Shown: positions 32,493 through 41,350 of the stretch, in pieces | How positions within the stretch are numbered: the first letter of the stretch is position 1 | Layout: each line of letters begins with the position of its first letter | Origin: Caldilineaceae bacterium | GTDB lineage: Bacteria; Chloroflexota; Anaerolineae; Caldilineales; Caldilineaceae | DNA: 64,000 bases | Direction of reading: 5' to 3' | Assembly: GCA_019637695.1 (NCBI GenBank) | Contig: JAHBVG010000011.1 | Span: 43,358 to 107,357, forward strand | Translations under genes and position numbers: made by a program | The notes under the pieces: generated by a model | The model's database searches: none | Seen by the model: the letters and a program-made list of their open reading frames with translations, nothing else | Told to the model about the DNA's origin: nothing

Positions 32493-33398
32493 CTATGGGT
32501 TGATCACGGCGGGGCCGGGCGCAACGGTCCACTGCCGCCAGGCCAGCGTCCACACGCCCGAGAAGTAAGCGGTAATCGCGCCGTTGACAAGCCAGATTAA
32601 GGGCCAGAAGAGGAAGCAGAGCGCCGCCACGATCCCCGGCAAGATCAGCAAGAGGCCGATCACAATGCCGATCACGATCTGGATCACAAAGAGGATGACG
32701 GCGTTGCCCAGATTTGCCATCAACACCTCGATGCCGCGTCGATAGGAATCAACAGTGCCCAAGCCCTCAATCATGCAGGCCCGTTCGGCAAAGGTGCGCA
32801 GCAGCCCAAGCACCAGCGCAAAAGGAAGGGCAATACAGGCCAGAACGCCGAGCATGGAAAGCAGGCCAACCCCAACGGGCATGCCCACATCCCCGCCAAA
32901 GATTGCCCCCATGCCGCCGGCGGTGATGAAACTGCCGACCCCGGCTGCAAAGAGAATCAAGCCAGGGATGGCCGGGATCAAACTGATGCCGAGCAGACTG
33001 CGCACTCGACTCCACCCGGCCCGCCAGGTGTCACCCAGAGTGGGACTGCCGCCATTTTCGATGGCATCCACCCCAGCCACCAACCCACCGCGGGCGACTG
33101 TGCCAATCACCCAGAGGACAATGCCAATGATCAGCGCAAAACAGAGAAACACCGGCAGCAAAACAGCAACTGCCCCTACCATAGGACCCATTTGCTCAAA
33201 TTCGGGCATTTGGAACTGGCCCATGTCGGGCATTGTCGGCTGTTGAAATTCGGGTTGTTGATTCCTGCCAAAGTTGAAGTCGGTGCTGCCGCCGCCGCCA
33301 ATCCCACCACTCAACGCCGCCAGCACGCCCATAAGGATCAAAAAGGGGTAACGGGTCACAATCTCCAGCGCTCGTCGCAGCAATCCACTGTAATCCAT
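32493..33398 (-). CDS. Polytopic membrane protein, function unknown
   Basis: This 301-residue membrane protein starts MDYSGLLRRALEIVTRYPFL with a first hydrophobic segment at about 17-35. A Gln/Pro/Met/Phe-rich polar loop (about 38-75) is followed by several long hydrophobic segments (about 78-105, 140-170, 180-205, 235-265 and 265-285). This matches the glycerophosphodiester-membrane-domain-like or DUF4013-like proteins in overall plan only. Minus-strand GAGGAGGAAG before ATG 33398 is a strong ribosome site. There is no signal of enzymatic activity. It appears to be a single-gene unit between repeats. Confidence 0.75.
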   Translation of the reverse strand: MDYSGLLRRALEIVTRYPFLILMGVLAALSGGIGGGGSTDFNFGRNQQPEFQQPTMPDMGQFQMPEFEQMGPMVGAVAVLLPVFLCFALIIGIVLWVIGTVARGGLVAGVDAIENGGSPTLGDTWRAGWSRVRSLLGISLIPAIPGLILFAAGVGSFITAGGMGAIFGGDVGMPVGVGLLSMLGVLACIALPFALVLGLLRTFAERACMIEGLGTVDSYRRGIEVLMANLGNAVILFVIQIVIGIVIGLLLILPGIVAALCFLFWPLIWLVNGAITAYFSGVWTLAWRQWTVAPGPAVINP

Positions 33399-33744
33399 GA
33401 TTCTTCCTCCTCGGTTATCTATTTGAATTGTTCGCAATAATCAATACGCAACCGAAGTTGAAACGTTTCTAGAAAAGCGCAATGGGTAGCGTATCTCTAT
33501 TAAACGCCAAAGGACGCCCGAACACATCATGCATCCTTCGTAGGGGTTTGGGTGGACGGCAGACGAACAATGGCTTACGCAGACGAATTTTGTGAGCCGT
33601 CCACCCAAACCCCTACCCAGACGGCCAACTCATCTTAAAAACACCCATTTGAAATCGCCTATTCACCCAATCTCTCCAGACGAGATTAGGCGATTAGGCG
33701 ATTTCAGAGACACTACCCGATCCCCAGTCCCCGATCCCCAATCC
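33399..33744. repeat. 346-bp spacer with dispersed element copy 2 and two further word families
   Basis: No gene is seen. Bases 33537-33647 are copy 2 of the element at 4011-4121, with the same 18-bp arms and centre. Next come arms tgaaatcgcct (33650-33660) and aggcgatttca (33696-33706) with cgattagg words, then gatccccagtccccgatccc (about 33720-33740). Confidence 0.9.
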
Positions 33745-34938
33745 CTAATTCTCAAAATATTCCTTCAACCGCGCCAGCCCTTCCTCGATCATGGGGACGG
33801 AGATACCGGAGTAGGCCAGGCGAATGTAGTGGTCCTTTTCGCTCGTGACAGGACGGCCAAAGTGTTTGCGTGTGCAGAACGAGACGTTGGCCTGGGTCAG
33901 CGCGCCGCGCATGAGATCGTTGACGTCGGTGAAGCCTTTGCGTTCCATAATTTTGGTAACGTTGGGGAAGAGGTAGAAGGTACTCTCCGGCGCCGCAATC
34001 GAGATGCCGTCAATGGCGTTGAGGCCGGCCACCGCCGCGTCCCGGCGGCGGCGCAGCTCGGCCAGGATGGCGTCGGGTCCGCTTGTATCGCCGTTGATGG
34101 CGTCCACCATCGCCCATTGGATGAAGTGGGTGGTGCATGATTCGGCGTTGGTGTTGAACTTGTTGATCACGTCGATCACCGGTTGCGGACCAATCGCCGC
34201 GCCGCAGCGCCAACCGGTCATGGCGAAACGTTTGGAGCAAGTGTAGAGGATCACCGTGCGCTCCCACATGCCGGGGATATTGACAATCGAGAGCGGTTCG
34301 CCGCTGTAGCGCATTTCGTAATAGGCGTCGTCGGTCATCACCCAGAGATCGTGTTCGATGGCAAGTTGGGCCAATTCTTCCATCTCTTGCCGCGAGGAGT
34401 GCGCGCCGGTTGGGTTCTGATAGTTGTTGTAGATCAGCACCCGCGTGCGCGGCGTCATCGAGCGGCGGATGGCATCCATGTCCAGATCAAAGCCGCTGGG
34501 TGTTTCGACATATCCATAGGGAACGGCCATACCACCCAAATATTCGATCTGCGATTCGTAGATGGGGTAGCCTGGGTTGGGGTAGAGTACCTCGTCGCCG
34601 GGGTCCATGACCGCGGCGAGGAATTTGCCGATCACCGGTTTGCCGCCCGGCTGGATCGAAACATTGGCGGGCGTGTATTGAACGCCGCGCTTGCTGCCCA
34701 CATCCTCGGCAATCACCGCCCGCAGCGGAGCGATCCCCGCGCCGGCGCAGTAACCGGTGTAGCCGTCCGCAATCGCCTTGAAGGTCGCTTCCACAATATT
34801 CTCCGGCGTGGGGATATTGATGTCGCCCAGGTGGAACGGATAGACCTTGTTCCCTTTGCCCGCCCATTCTGCCGCCGCCGCCGATACGGCAAACGCAGTC
34901 TCTGTGCCCAGTTTGTCAAGTTGTGATGCCAATTTCAT
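33745..34938 (-). CDS. Class I/II pyridoxal-phosphate aminotransferase
   Basis: This 397-residue enzyme is a fold type I aminotransferase of the aspartate/alanine group. Motifs are YPNPGYPIYES near 119-129, NPTG at 175-178, the PLP-binding aspartate around 203-204 in MTDDAYYE, the Schiff-base lysine Lys236 in YTCSKRFAMTGWRCG, and Arg244 nearby. Start ATG 34938 has AGGAAAATTCC upstream. The amino acid specificity cannot be predicted with confidence. It is encoded alone between two repeat spacers, and its 3' end sits next to the ggggattggggatcgg word block. Confidence 0.9.
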   Translation of the reverse strand: MKLASQLDKLGTETAFAVSAAAAEWAGKGNKVYPFHLGDINIPTPENIVEATFKAIADGYTGYCAGAGIAPLRAVIAEDVGSKRGVQYTPANVSIQPGGKPVIGKFLAAVMDPGDEVLYPNPGYPIYESQIEYLGGMAVPYGYVETPSGFDLDMDAIRRSMTPRTRVLIYNNYQNPTGAHSSRQEMEELAQLAIEHDLWVMTDDAYYEMRYSGEPLSIVNIPGMWERTVILYTCSKRFAMTGWRCGAAIGPQPVIDVINKFNTNAESCTTHFIQWAMVDAINGDTSGPDAILAELRRRRDAAVAGLNAIDGISIAAPESTFYLFPNVTKIMERKGFTDVNDLMRGALTQANVSFCTRKHFGRPVTSEKDHYIRLAYSGISVPMIEEGLARLKEYFEN

Positions 34939-35021
34939 GGAATTTTCCTCGGTGAAAGATGGATGATGCCGTCGATTGTTGTTTCTTTCACTATAGCAGG
35001 AAATGGGGGAGAAGGGGAGAA

Positions 35022-35130
35022 TTGGGGACTGGGGATCGGGGACTGGATCTGGAATCGCCTAATCTCGTGTTGAAGAAATTAAGCGATTAGGCGATTCCAG
35101 ATCCACTACGAGACCACTAATCTCCAATCC
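35022..35130. repeat. Inverted repeat with 21-bp perfect arms
   Basis: Arms 35044-35064 (tggatctggaatcgcctaat plus c) and 35085-35105 are exact complements. They are preceded by ggggactggggatcgggg words and followed by ctaatctccaatccctaatc words. The spacer separates the aminotransferase and the permease gene, both on the minus strand. Confidence 0.9.
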
Positions 35131-36402
35131 CTAATCCCCCGTTGCCTGCACCACCCGCCGCCAGTTGATCGCAGCGGATGAAAGCAGCGTATCGGCGCGG
35201 AAGAAGCGGGCCGAGAGCAGGATGACGAGATAGGTGGTGATGGCAAGGCCGGCAACGCTCAACGCGGGCTGCCAGAAGGGGACCTCCGTGGCGGCCAGAC
35301 GTGCGATCATGGCGGGCGGCGCTGTCAGCGGAAAGAGGCTGAGTACCAGCGCCATTGTGCCATTGGGCGCTGCGATCAGAAAACCGTTAAGCCAGATCGG
35401 GATGATTAACGGCAGTAAGACGAAGAAGGAGAATTGGTTCCCTTCGCGGGCGCTGGGCGCTAATGCTCCCAGGGCGCCCATAAGCGAGGCGTAGAGCAGG
35501 TAACCCAAAATCACATAGACGATCACCCAACCGATGAAACTGGGTGGCAGTTGCACCGATCCGACCATCTGCAAGACGCCGCTCCCCCGGTTGAGGAAGA
35601 AGATCCCCGCCGCCAGCCACAACCCCATCTGCACCAGCGCCACCACACTCAACCCCAGGATCTTGCCCAGCATTAACTGGCGCGGACGTAGACTGAGCAG
35701 CAGCACCTCGACCGTGCGGTTTTCCTTTTCGCGCGAGACGCTGCGCAGCATATAGCCGCTGCTCATCACCAGCACGAAGAAGAGAAGCATCACCGCAGCC
35801 AGAGGAACCAGCGTCGCCAGCAAGGGATCGCGTGGCGCTGCCGGCGCGGCTGGCGTCGGCGTGAGAGTTTCAGGGGCTTCCAGCGGCGCTGCCAACGGGT
35901 GATAGTTGACCTGCCCCAGCGGATTGCCAATCACCGACATGCGTTGGGCGTCGCCAATCAGGTTGTAGTTCAAAATCGCCTGCATCAACCCTTCGTTGGT
36001 GTTGCCAAAGGGTTCAAACTCTTCCTGCACCAGGATCATCTCACCCGTTTCGACGAAGTCGGCGGGAACGATGAAATAATAGGCGATCTCCTCGCGGGCC
36101 AGCGCGCCCTGAGCGTCCCCTTCTGTGGCGAAAGAGCGGAGCTGATCGCCCGGCATATCTGGCGGTAGACTCTGGATCAAGCCGGATAAATCTACATAGC
36201 CCGCAACTTGCGGCATTGCCTGAACACCTGCCGCTTCGAGCGCCGCTTGTTCCATACCGCCGCCCCCGCCTCGCACCATCAATTGGCCGCCAAAGGTCAA
36301 CGCCATGATGAAAAGCGGAAAGAGGACGGTGAGCAACCAAAATGAGGGACGGCTCAAGAGTGAACGAATCTCAAACCCTGCCACAATCGATACATTGCGC
36401 AT
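35131..36402 (-). CDS. ABC-2 type permease (NatB-like), second of two
   Basis: This 423-residue permease starts MRNVSIVAGFEIRSLLSRPS with a first transmembrane segment at 22-42. A large extracytoplasmic domain (about 45-240) comes next, then a five- to six-segment membrane core beginning at LLATLVPLAAVMLLFFVLVM, with the typical SREKENRTVEVLLLSLRPRQ loop. This is the NatB/YhaP plan of sodium or drug efflux systems. AGGGAG precedes the ATG at 36402. It follows the first permease after five bases, so the three genes form an operon with the ATPase. Likely ion or small-compound export; cargo unknown. Confidence 0.85.
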   Translation of the reverse strand: MRNVSIVAGFEIRSLLSRPSFWLLTVLFPLFIMALTFGGQLMVRGGGGGMEQAALEAAGVQAMPQVAGYVDLSGLIQSLPPDMPGDQLRSFATEGDAQGALAREEIAYYFIVPADFVETGEMILVQEEFEPFGNTNEGLMQAILNYNLIGDAQRMSVIGNPLGQVNYHPLAAPLEAPETLTPTPAAPAAPRDPLLATLVPLAAVMLLFFVLVMSSGYMLRSVSREKENRTVEVLLLSLRPRQLMLGKILGLSVVALVQMGLWLAAGIFFLNRGSGVLQMVGSVQLPPSFIGWVIVYVILGYLLYASLMGALGALAPSAREGNQFSFFVLLPLIIPIWLNGFLIAAPNGTMALVLSLFPLTAPPAMIARLAATEVPFWQPALSVAGLAITTYLVILLSARFFRADTLLSSAAINWRRVVQATGD

Positions 36403-36407
36403 ATTGA

Positions 36408-37601
36408 TTATCTCCCTTGTCGCGCTGCCAACAGCGCCCGCGGTGTGAGTGGCTGCCCGTAGCGTAACATCCCCAACCGAAAGATCTGCGCCGAGACCCA
36501 CAGGCTGATCAGCGCGGTAAGGACGAGGATGGCTAAACTGGCCGCCACTTGCCAAACGGGAATACTGGCCAGCGCCCAGCGCATGGTTACCGTGACAAAG
36601 GCCGTCGTTGGGAAGAGCGTCAACCCGACGGCAAGCGGGCTGTTAGGTGTGTTCATCAACACTGGCAGCACAAAGAGGGGCGCTACAAAGAGCAGGTTGA
36701 CGATCCCCGCGATCTGCTGTCCCTGGCGCACTTCGGTGACGGCGCTGCCGATGGCTGTCATCAGCCCGGCCACCAACGCATAGGACGGCAAGAAGAAGAG
36801 CGCCACGATCCCAATCAGCCCCCACGGTACGCTGATCCCCTGCAGGATAGGCCAGAATTGGCTGCCGACGATCAGCCCCACTACAATCGCCGCGCCCCAG
36901 ATCCCGATCTGGGTCAGGGCCAGCGCCATAAGCCCCAATGCTTTGCCGCCCATCAATTCGATGGGGCGGATCGTTGTCACAAGGATTTCCATGGTGCGGT
37001 TCTCTTTTTCCTCGGCAACGACCTGAAGCAAATAGCCGGCGGAGGTCATCACGGCGATGATGAAGAGCATCGAGGCGAGGAAGGGCAGCAGAAAACTGAT
37101 GAAGTCGTTGGCGCCGATGGCGCGGCTGCCGTCGGCGCTACGCACAGTCAGATCCACCCCTGTAGTCAGGCGCTGCTGTACCGCAGGTGGCAGATCGGTC
37201 ACCAGATTGGCGCGCAGCAGGCGGGCAAAGTCCCTCTGAGCCGTACCGCTCGGCGCCTGATCCTCGAAGAAGAGCGAAGTTTGATGGCTTTCTCGGTAAT
37301 TAGCAGGGATCACAAAGAAAGCGTCGATCTCGCCAGCGCGCAGCGCAGCCTGGGCTGCCTCCTCGCTGGCAAAGGGGAAGATCGGTGTCTCGATCTCCTC
37401 GGTGGGCTGCACGGTGGGATCGATGATCCCGGCCAGATCCACATAGCCCAGCCGCGCTTGATCCGTACTGCGCGCCATCAAAAAACCAAAGGCCATGGCC
37501 ACTACCAGCAGCAGCGGAAATCCCAGCGTGCTGAGGATGAACGAGCGGCGGCGCGCCAGCCGTGTATATTCGTGACGGGCCATCAACCAGAGGCTACGCA
37601 T
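36408..37601 (-). CDS. ABC-2 type permease (NatB-like), first of two
   Basis: This 397-residue permease resembles its downstream partner: MRSLWLMARHEYTRLARRRS, a membrane segment at about 22-42, and an extracytoplasmic domain 50-190. The membrane core opens LLPFLASMLFIIAVMTSAGY and has the conserved EEKENRTMEILVTTIRPIEL loop. The two permeases look like ancient duplicates. Its start overlaps the ATPase stop by eight bases, showing translational coupling. A heterodimer of two such chains with an ATPase dimer is the likely pump. Confidence 0.85.
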   Translation of the reverse strand: MRSLWLMARHEYTRLARRRSFILSTLGFPLLLVVAMAFGFLMARSTDQARLGYVDLAGIIDPTVQPTEEIETPIFPFASEEAAQAALRAGEIDAFFVIPANYRESHQTSLFFEDQAPSGTAQRDFARLLRANLVTDLPPAVQQRLTTGVDLTVRSADGSRAIGANDFISFLLPFLASMLFIIAVMTSAGYLLQVVAEEKENRTMEILVTTIRPIELMGGKALGLMALALTQIGIWGAAIVVGLIVGSQFWPILQGISVPWGLIGIVALFFLPSYALVAGLMTAIGSAVTEVRQGQQIAGIVNLLFVAPLFVLPVLMNTPNSPLAVGLTLFPTTAFVTVTMRWALASIPVWQVAASLAILVLTALISLWVSAQIFRLGMLRYGQPLTPRALLAARQGR

Positions 37602-38538
37602 GATCGCCCTCCTCGACTTTCCCTTGCACTGTCTGCACGAAGATGTCTTCGAGCGAAGGCTCGCTGATCTCGAAACGCTCGACGGTGACATCCTTACGCG
37701 TCGCCAGCGAGCGGAAGATCTCCTGCGGGCTGACGCCCGGTTGCAGGCCGATCTGCCATGATCCATTTTCGCGGTGGACATGCAGCACACCGGGCAGATC
37801 CTCGAAGTTGCCATGCCCCTGGATGGCGACGGCATTGCCCGCAAAGTTGCGTTTGATCTCGCTGACTTTGCCGTAGAGTACACTGCGCCCGCGGTCGATC
37901 AAGACGATGCGTGTGCAGAGTTCCTCGACCTGGTGCATCTGATGGTTGGACATAATAATAGCCTTGCCCGCCTGCCGCTGCGCCTCAAGGATCTCCTTGA
38001 TCAGCCGCGTGTTGACAGGGTCCAGCCCTGAAAAGGGTTCGTCCACCACGATCAGATCCGGTTCGTGGATCAGCGTGGCGATCAACTGCGCTTTCTGCTG
38101 CATACCCTTGCTCAATTCTTGAATCTTCTTGTGGCGATGTTCGGCCAGATCCAGCCGTTCCAGCCAGGGGTTGAGGCGGGATCGGGCCTCGGCAGCGCTC
38201 AACCCTTTAAGGGTCGCGAGAAAGATCAGCGTCGGCTCCAACTTTTCATCTTTGTAGAGGCCGCGCTCTTCGGGCATGTAGCCGATGCGCCGTTTCTTCT
38301 CCTCGGTCAGCGGACCACCCCAGAGCGAGATCGAACCGGCGTCGGGCTTGAAGATGTCCATCATCATGCGGATGGTGGTGGTTTTGCCGGCGCCGTTGGG
38401 GCCGAGCAGCCCGAAGATCTCACCGGCGTAGACCTCGAACGAAACGTCGCGGACGGCTTCCACCAGCCCAAATCGTTTTTTGAGATTGGCTACAACGACG
38501 TCTGCTGTTTCCGGTGTCGGTTTCAAAGGATTGTCCAT
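37594..38538 (-). CDS. ABC transporter ATP-binding protein (NatA-like)
   Basis: This 314-residue ATPase has Walker A GPNGAGKT at 46-53, the ABC signature LSKGMQQKAQLIATL and Walker B LIVVDEPFSGLDP, then an H-loop histidine in MSNHQMHQ. A C-terminal extension after 230 is typical of NatA/YhaQ-type proteins (SEIKRNFAGNAVAI and a final EISEPSLEDIFVQ). AAGGAA lies before ATG 38538. It heads the operon with two permeases. It powers efflux of sodium or other small compounds by analogy with NatAB; the cargo is not proven. Confidence 0.9.
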   Translation of the reverse strand: MDNPLKPTPETADVVVANLKKRFGLVEAVRDVSFEVYAGEIFGLLGPNGAGKTTTIRMMMDIFKPDAGSISLWGGPLTEEKKRRIGYMPEERGLYKDEKLEPTLIFLATLKGLSAAEARSRLNPWLERLDLAEHRHKKIQELSKGMQQKAQLIATLIHEPDLIVVDEPFSGLDPVNTRLIKEILEAQRQAGKAIIMSNHQMHQVEELCTRIVLIDRGRSVLYGKVSEIKRNFAGNAVAIQGHGNFEDLPGVLHVHRENGSWQIGLQPGVSPQEIFRSLATRKDVTVERFEISEPSLEDIFVQTVQGKVEEGDHA

Positions 38539-38599
38539 GTCATACTTTCCTTGTGTTGCATACACAAACTTTGGCTTTGATGCATTGATGGCGGTGTAA

Positions 38600-38730
38600 T
38601 ACGTAGTGCGTGGTATGTCTGTACAGTACGGGTTCTGCTTGCTGAACCTTCTGGCGCGGCAAGCAGCGCCCATACGGCAACCCAACTCGTCATACAGCTA
38701 CGCACTACGCACCACGCACCACGTACTACT
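38600..38730. repeat. tagtgcg words and dispersed hairpin element, copy 2
   Basis: Words tacgtagtgcgtgg open the block and tacgcactacgcaccacg words close it. Between them, 38625-38674 repeats the ggttctgcttgctgaacc hairpin seen at 5085-5134. The closing block reaches into the stop codon of the serine hydrolase gene. Confidence 0.85.
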
Positions 38731-41095
38731 CAATCGGCGTAAACGTATACTCTATTGCCCCCGCGCCGAGGACAACAATGGGATCTCCGGCGGCGTCGGT
38801 GACCAGGCGTATACCCAAACCGGCCAGCGCCATGTCAACCATCAGATATTGGCTTTCGCGGGCATCCTCGCCTTCGTAGGGACGCAATGTCGCCGCGAAT
38901 TCACCGGCGTCAAAGAGAAGACGATCCTCCGCAAGGCTCAAGGTGATCTCGCCCAGCGCCGGATTGGTGTAGCGACCCAGGAAGGGTTCGACCTCGGCTG
39001 CATCAACTTCGCCCAGATCACGAGCTATGGATTCATACGAACTGCGCATCGATTCCAGCGCAAAGTCGATTTGAGTATCGATGAGCGGCTCCTGGTCGTA
39101 AAGCATTTCCCAGAGGCGGGTACGTACAGCTTCGTTGAAGAGATTGGTGACGCGACCATTGGTCAACACGCTGACGCCGATCCCCGCATCGGGAAGGAAG
39201 GCCAGATCCGAGGTGAAGCCAAAGGTGTTGCCGCTATGTTGCAGCATGAGCAAACCTTTGTAGTCGTCTACAATCCAGCCCAGGCCATAGCTGGCGTCGG
39301 CGGTGATGGCGATCTGCGGCTCCCAGGTCTCGGCCAAATTTTCCTCCGAGACAACGCGGGTTCCATCTGGTGCGACGCCCCGGTTCAACTGGGTGATGAG
39401 ATAACGGGCCATGTCCAGTGAAGTGGACCAGTGCGCGCCGGCTGGTGCGATTGGCATCAAGAATTTTTCCACATCCAAGGGGATCGGATAGAGTTCCCCC
39501 ATCACGTTCTGACCGTAGGGAACGGCGTAGTCGCCGCGCGCAACGACTTCCTCAAAGGAAAGTGTGGTGTTTTCCATGCCAATCGGTTCGAGGATGCGCT
39601 CTTGCAGCGATTGCACATAGGCGTCGAAGAGGTTGCCCCACTCGCCGCCGTCGGCTGCGCCAGCCATATAGCCGCCGGTTGCCACCATCTGATTGCTGTA
39701 TTGGAAGGCTTCGCCAAAATCGGTGAAGAACTCATAGGTCGCCAGTTCTTCGACAACATCTTCGGCCTCTTGTTCAAAGGCGTTGAAGACCAGTTCCAGA
39801 TCACGGCGGGGGACGCCGGTGCAGGCGCAGACGAGATTGCGCACCGTCAACGTCTGGGTCAGTTCAGGATCGGCGACGGAAAACTGGGGCAGGATCTCGA
39901 CAACAGGGGTATCCCAATCGAGTAGCCCGGCGTCGACCAGCGCCGCCATCAACATGGTGGTCATCGTTTTACCGGTGGAACCGATCATAAAGTGGGTCTC
40001 CGGCGTGACGGGGCGATCATCCTCTGGGCCGTGGACGCCAAAGCCCTGGGCGAAGACGATTTCGCCATCGCGTACAATCGAAACCACGGCGGCGGGGACC
40101 TCCATCTGTTCCATCTTTTCGACAATATAGGCTTCGAGTTCGGCCAGCAGTTCCTCGCTCAGGGGCAGCGGCTCGACGCCAGTCAGGTCCTCTTGATCCA
40201 GTTGGGTAAAGACCCACCCGGTGCCGATGATCTGAATTTGGGACATACGCTGCTGAAAGGCGGCCAGTTCGGCGTCAACGATCTGCACATAGGCAACGCC
40301 TTCAAGCAGATCCGCCCCAGCGATCACCAACCGGTCCGGGTCGCCGGTCCGGTAGACAACGACGAAGGTCTCTTCGAGTCCTGGGCGGCTGGGCGGGGCT
40401 TGCTGTGTCTGTTGCGGTTCTAGATCAAAGTCAGGATCGATGATCTCCCAGGCAGCTTCGATACCTGCCAGCGCGCTCTCCGCAGGGACGGTCAACACGT
40501 AGACCAGAATTCCGTCGTCAGGGCTGGCGAGGATCCCATACCCTTCGCTCGCTTCCACCGTCCAATTGGTGGGGATGGGCACGGTGAAGAGTCCACTGGG
40601 ATCGGCGTAGATTTGGGAAGCGTCAACAGGCGGGGCGGCGACCGGTTCGGCGTCCACTGCGACGAGTTCAAAGGTGGCTTCAATGCCTGATTGGCGGAAG
40701 ACGCCGGTGATCACGCCCGCATCCAATTCACCGTCAAAGGCAGCCGATCCCAGCCCTTCCAACATTTCAAAATGGACGGACGGCGCATCAAAGCGGATGC
40801 TGTGCAGCGGGATACCAAACGCATTCTGTTGCGGAATGTCAATCGTGCCGGCGAGGGCGTCATCCTCGCCGCTGAAGTTGACGATGATCTCCAACTCTGT
40901 GCCCATCACCGAGATGGCGCCTTGCCAGCGTCCTGCCAGATCGGTGCGGGCGGCATCCACCACCGGTTCAACGATCAGCTCACTGGGGACGGGATCTACT
41001 TGAGTTTGCGGTACAGTTGTCCACTGCATGGGGACGGCGCAGCCTACAACCAGCAGCGCTACCAGCGCCATCATCAAAAAACTGCGGATCTTCAT
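38726..41095 (-). CDS. Secreted lipoprotein: N-terminal barrel-like domain fused to a class C beta-lactamase-like serine hydrolase
   Basis: This 789-residue protein begins with a lipoprotein signal (lipobox VVGC, Cys19). Domain one (49-145, TDLAGRWQGAISVMGTELEI and IDIPQQNAFGIPLHSIRFDA) also opens the neighbouring hydrolase gene. A middle region follows (150-330). The serine hydrolase fold begins near 340, with S-x-x-K nucleophile motif STGK near 372-375 and Y-x-N as YSN near 466. Substrates of such enzymes include D-peptides and esters; beta-lactam hydrolysis is not implied. AAGGAG precedes ATG 41095. It acts outside the cytoplasm, tethered to the membrane. The downstream-facing spacer holds repeat words. 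Confidence 0.85.
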   Translation of the reverse strand: MKIRSFLMMALVALLVVGCAVPMQWTTVPQTQVDPVPSELIVEPVVDAARTDLAGRWQGAISVMGTELEIIVNFSGEDDALAGTIDIPQQNAFGIPLHSIRFDAPSVHFEMLEGLGSAAFDGELDAGVITGVFRQSGIEATFELVAVDAEPVAAPPVDASQIYADPSGLFTVPIPTNWTVEASEGYGILASPDDGILVYVLTVPAESALAGIEAAWEIIDPDFDLEPQQTQQAPPSRPGLEETFVVVYRTGDPDRLVIAGADLLEGVAYVQIVDAELAAFQQRMSQIQIIGTGWVFTQLDQEDLTGVEPLPLSEELLAELEAYIVEKMEQMEVPAAVVSIVRDGEIVFAQGFGVHGPEDDRPVTPETHFMIGSTGKTMTTMLMAALVDAGLLDWDTPVVEILPQFSVADPELTQTLTVRNLVCACTGVPRRDLELVFNAFEQEAEDVVEELATYEFFTDFGEAFQYSNQMVATGGYMAGAADGGEWGNLFDAYVQSLQERILEPIGMENTTLSFEEVVARGDYAVPYGQNVMGELYPIPLDVEKFLMPIAPAGAHWSTSLDMARYLITQLNRGVAPDGTRVVSEENLAETWEPQIAITADASYGLGWIVDDYKGLLMLQHSGNTFGFTSDLAFLPDAGIGVSVLTNGRVTNLFNEAVRTRLWEMLYDQEPLIDTQIDFALESMRSSYESIARDLGEVDAAEVEPFLGRYTNPALGEITLSLAEDRLLFDAGEFAATLRPYEGEDARESQYLMVDMALAGLGIRLVTDAAGDPIVVLGAGAIEYTFTPIE

Positions 41096-41240
41096 ACGGA
41101 TTTTCTCCTTCGGGGAATTTGGAACGAATATAGAAAGCTTGTCACTCAGCGTAAAGGAGTATAGACCAAATAGCATCTCCTTTTTGAACCAGATCGCCAA
41201 CAACAATGGACTGAACGGTTGTGCGACATTTGACCTAGCC

Positions 41241-41274
41241 AGACCTGCCAGGTTTTCTGAAACCTGGCAGGTCT
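41241..41274. repeat. agacctgccaggttt hairpin, copy 3 of 4
   Basis: Arms 41241-41255 and 41260-41274 are perfect 15-bp complements around tctg. The arm has agacctgcc where other copies have agacccgcc, and the opposite arm changes to match, so the stem is conserved by a compensatory change. Confidence 0.9.
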
Positions 41275-41350
41275 CGACTCAAATAAAAGCGTGGCTGGGA
41301 AGCAGTGATCCCCCAACCACGCTTTTGATATGATCAGTTGTCAGGAGAGA

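Noticed and set aside
36549..37667. A 372-residue open frame on the + strand opposite the first ABC-2 permease
   Set aside because: Composition typical of antisense to membrane-protein codons; the permease is supported by motifs and coupling.
38726..41095. Beta-lactamase as resistance determinant
   Set aside because: The class C-like fold is shared with many peptidases and esterases, and the long lipoprotein N-terminus points to another role.
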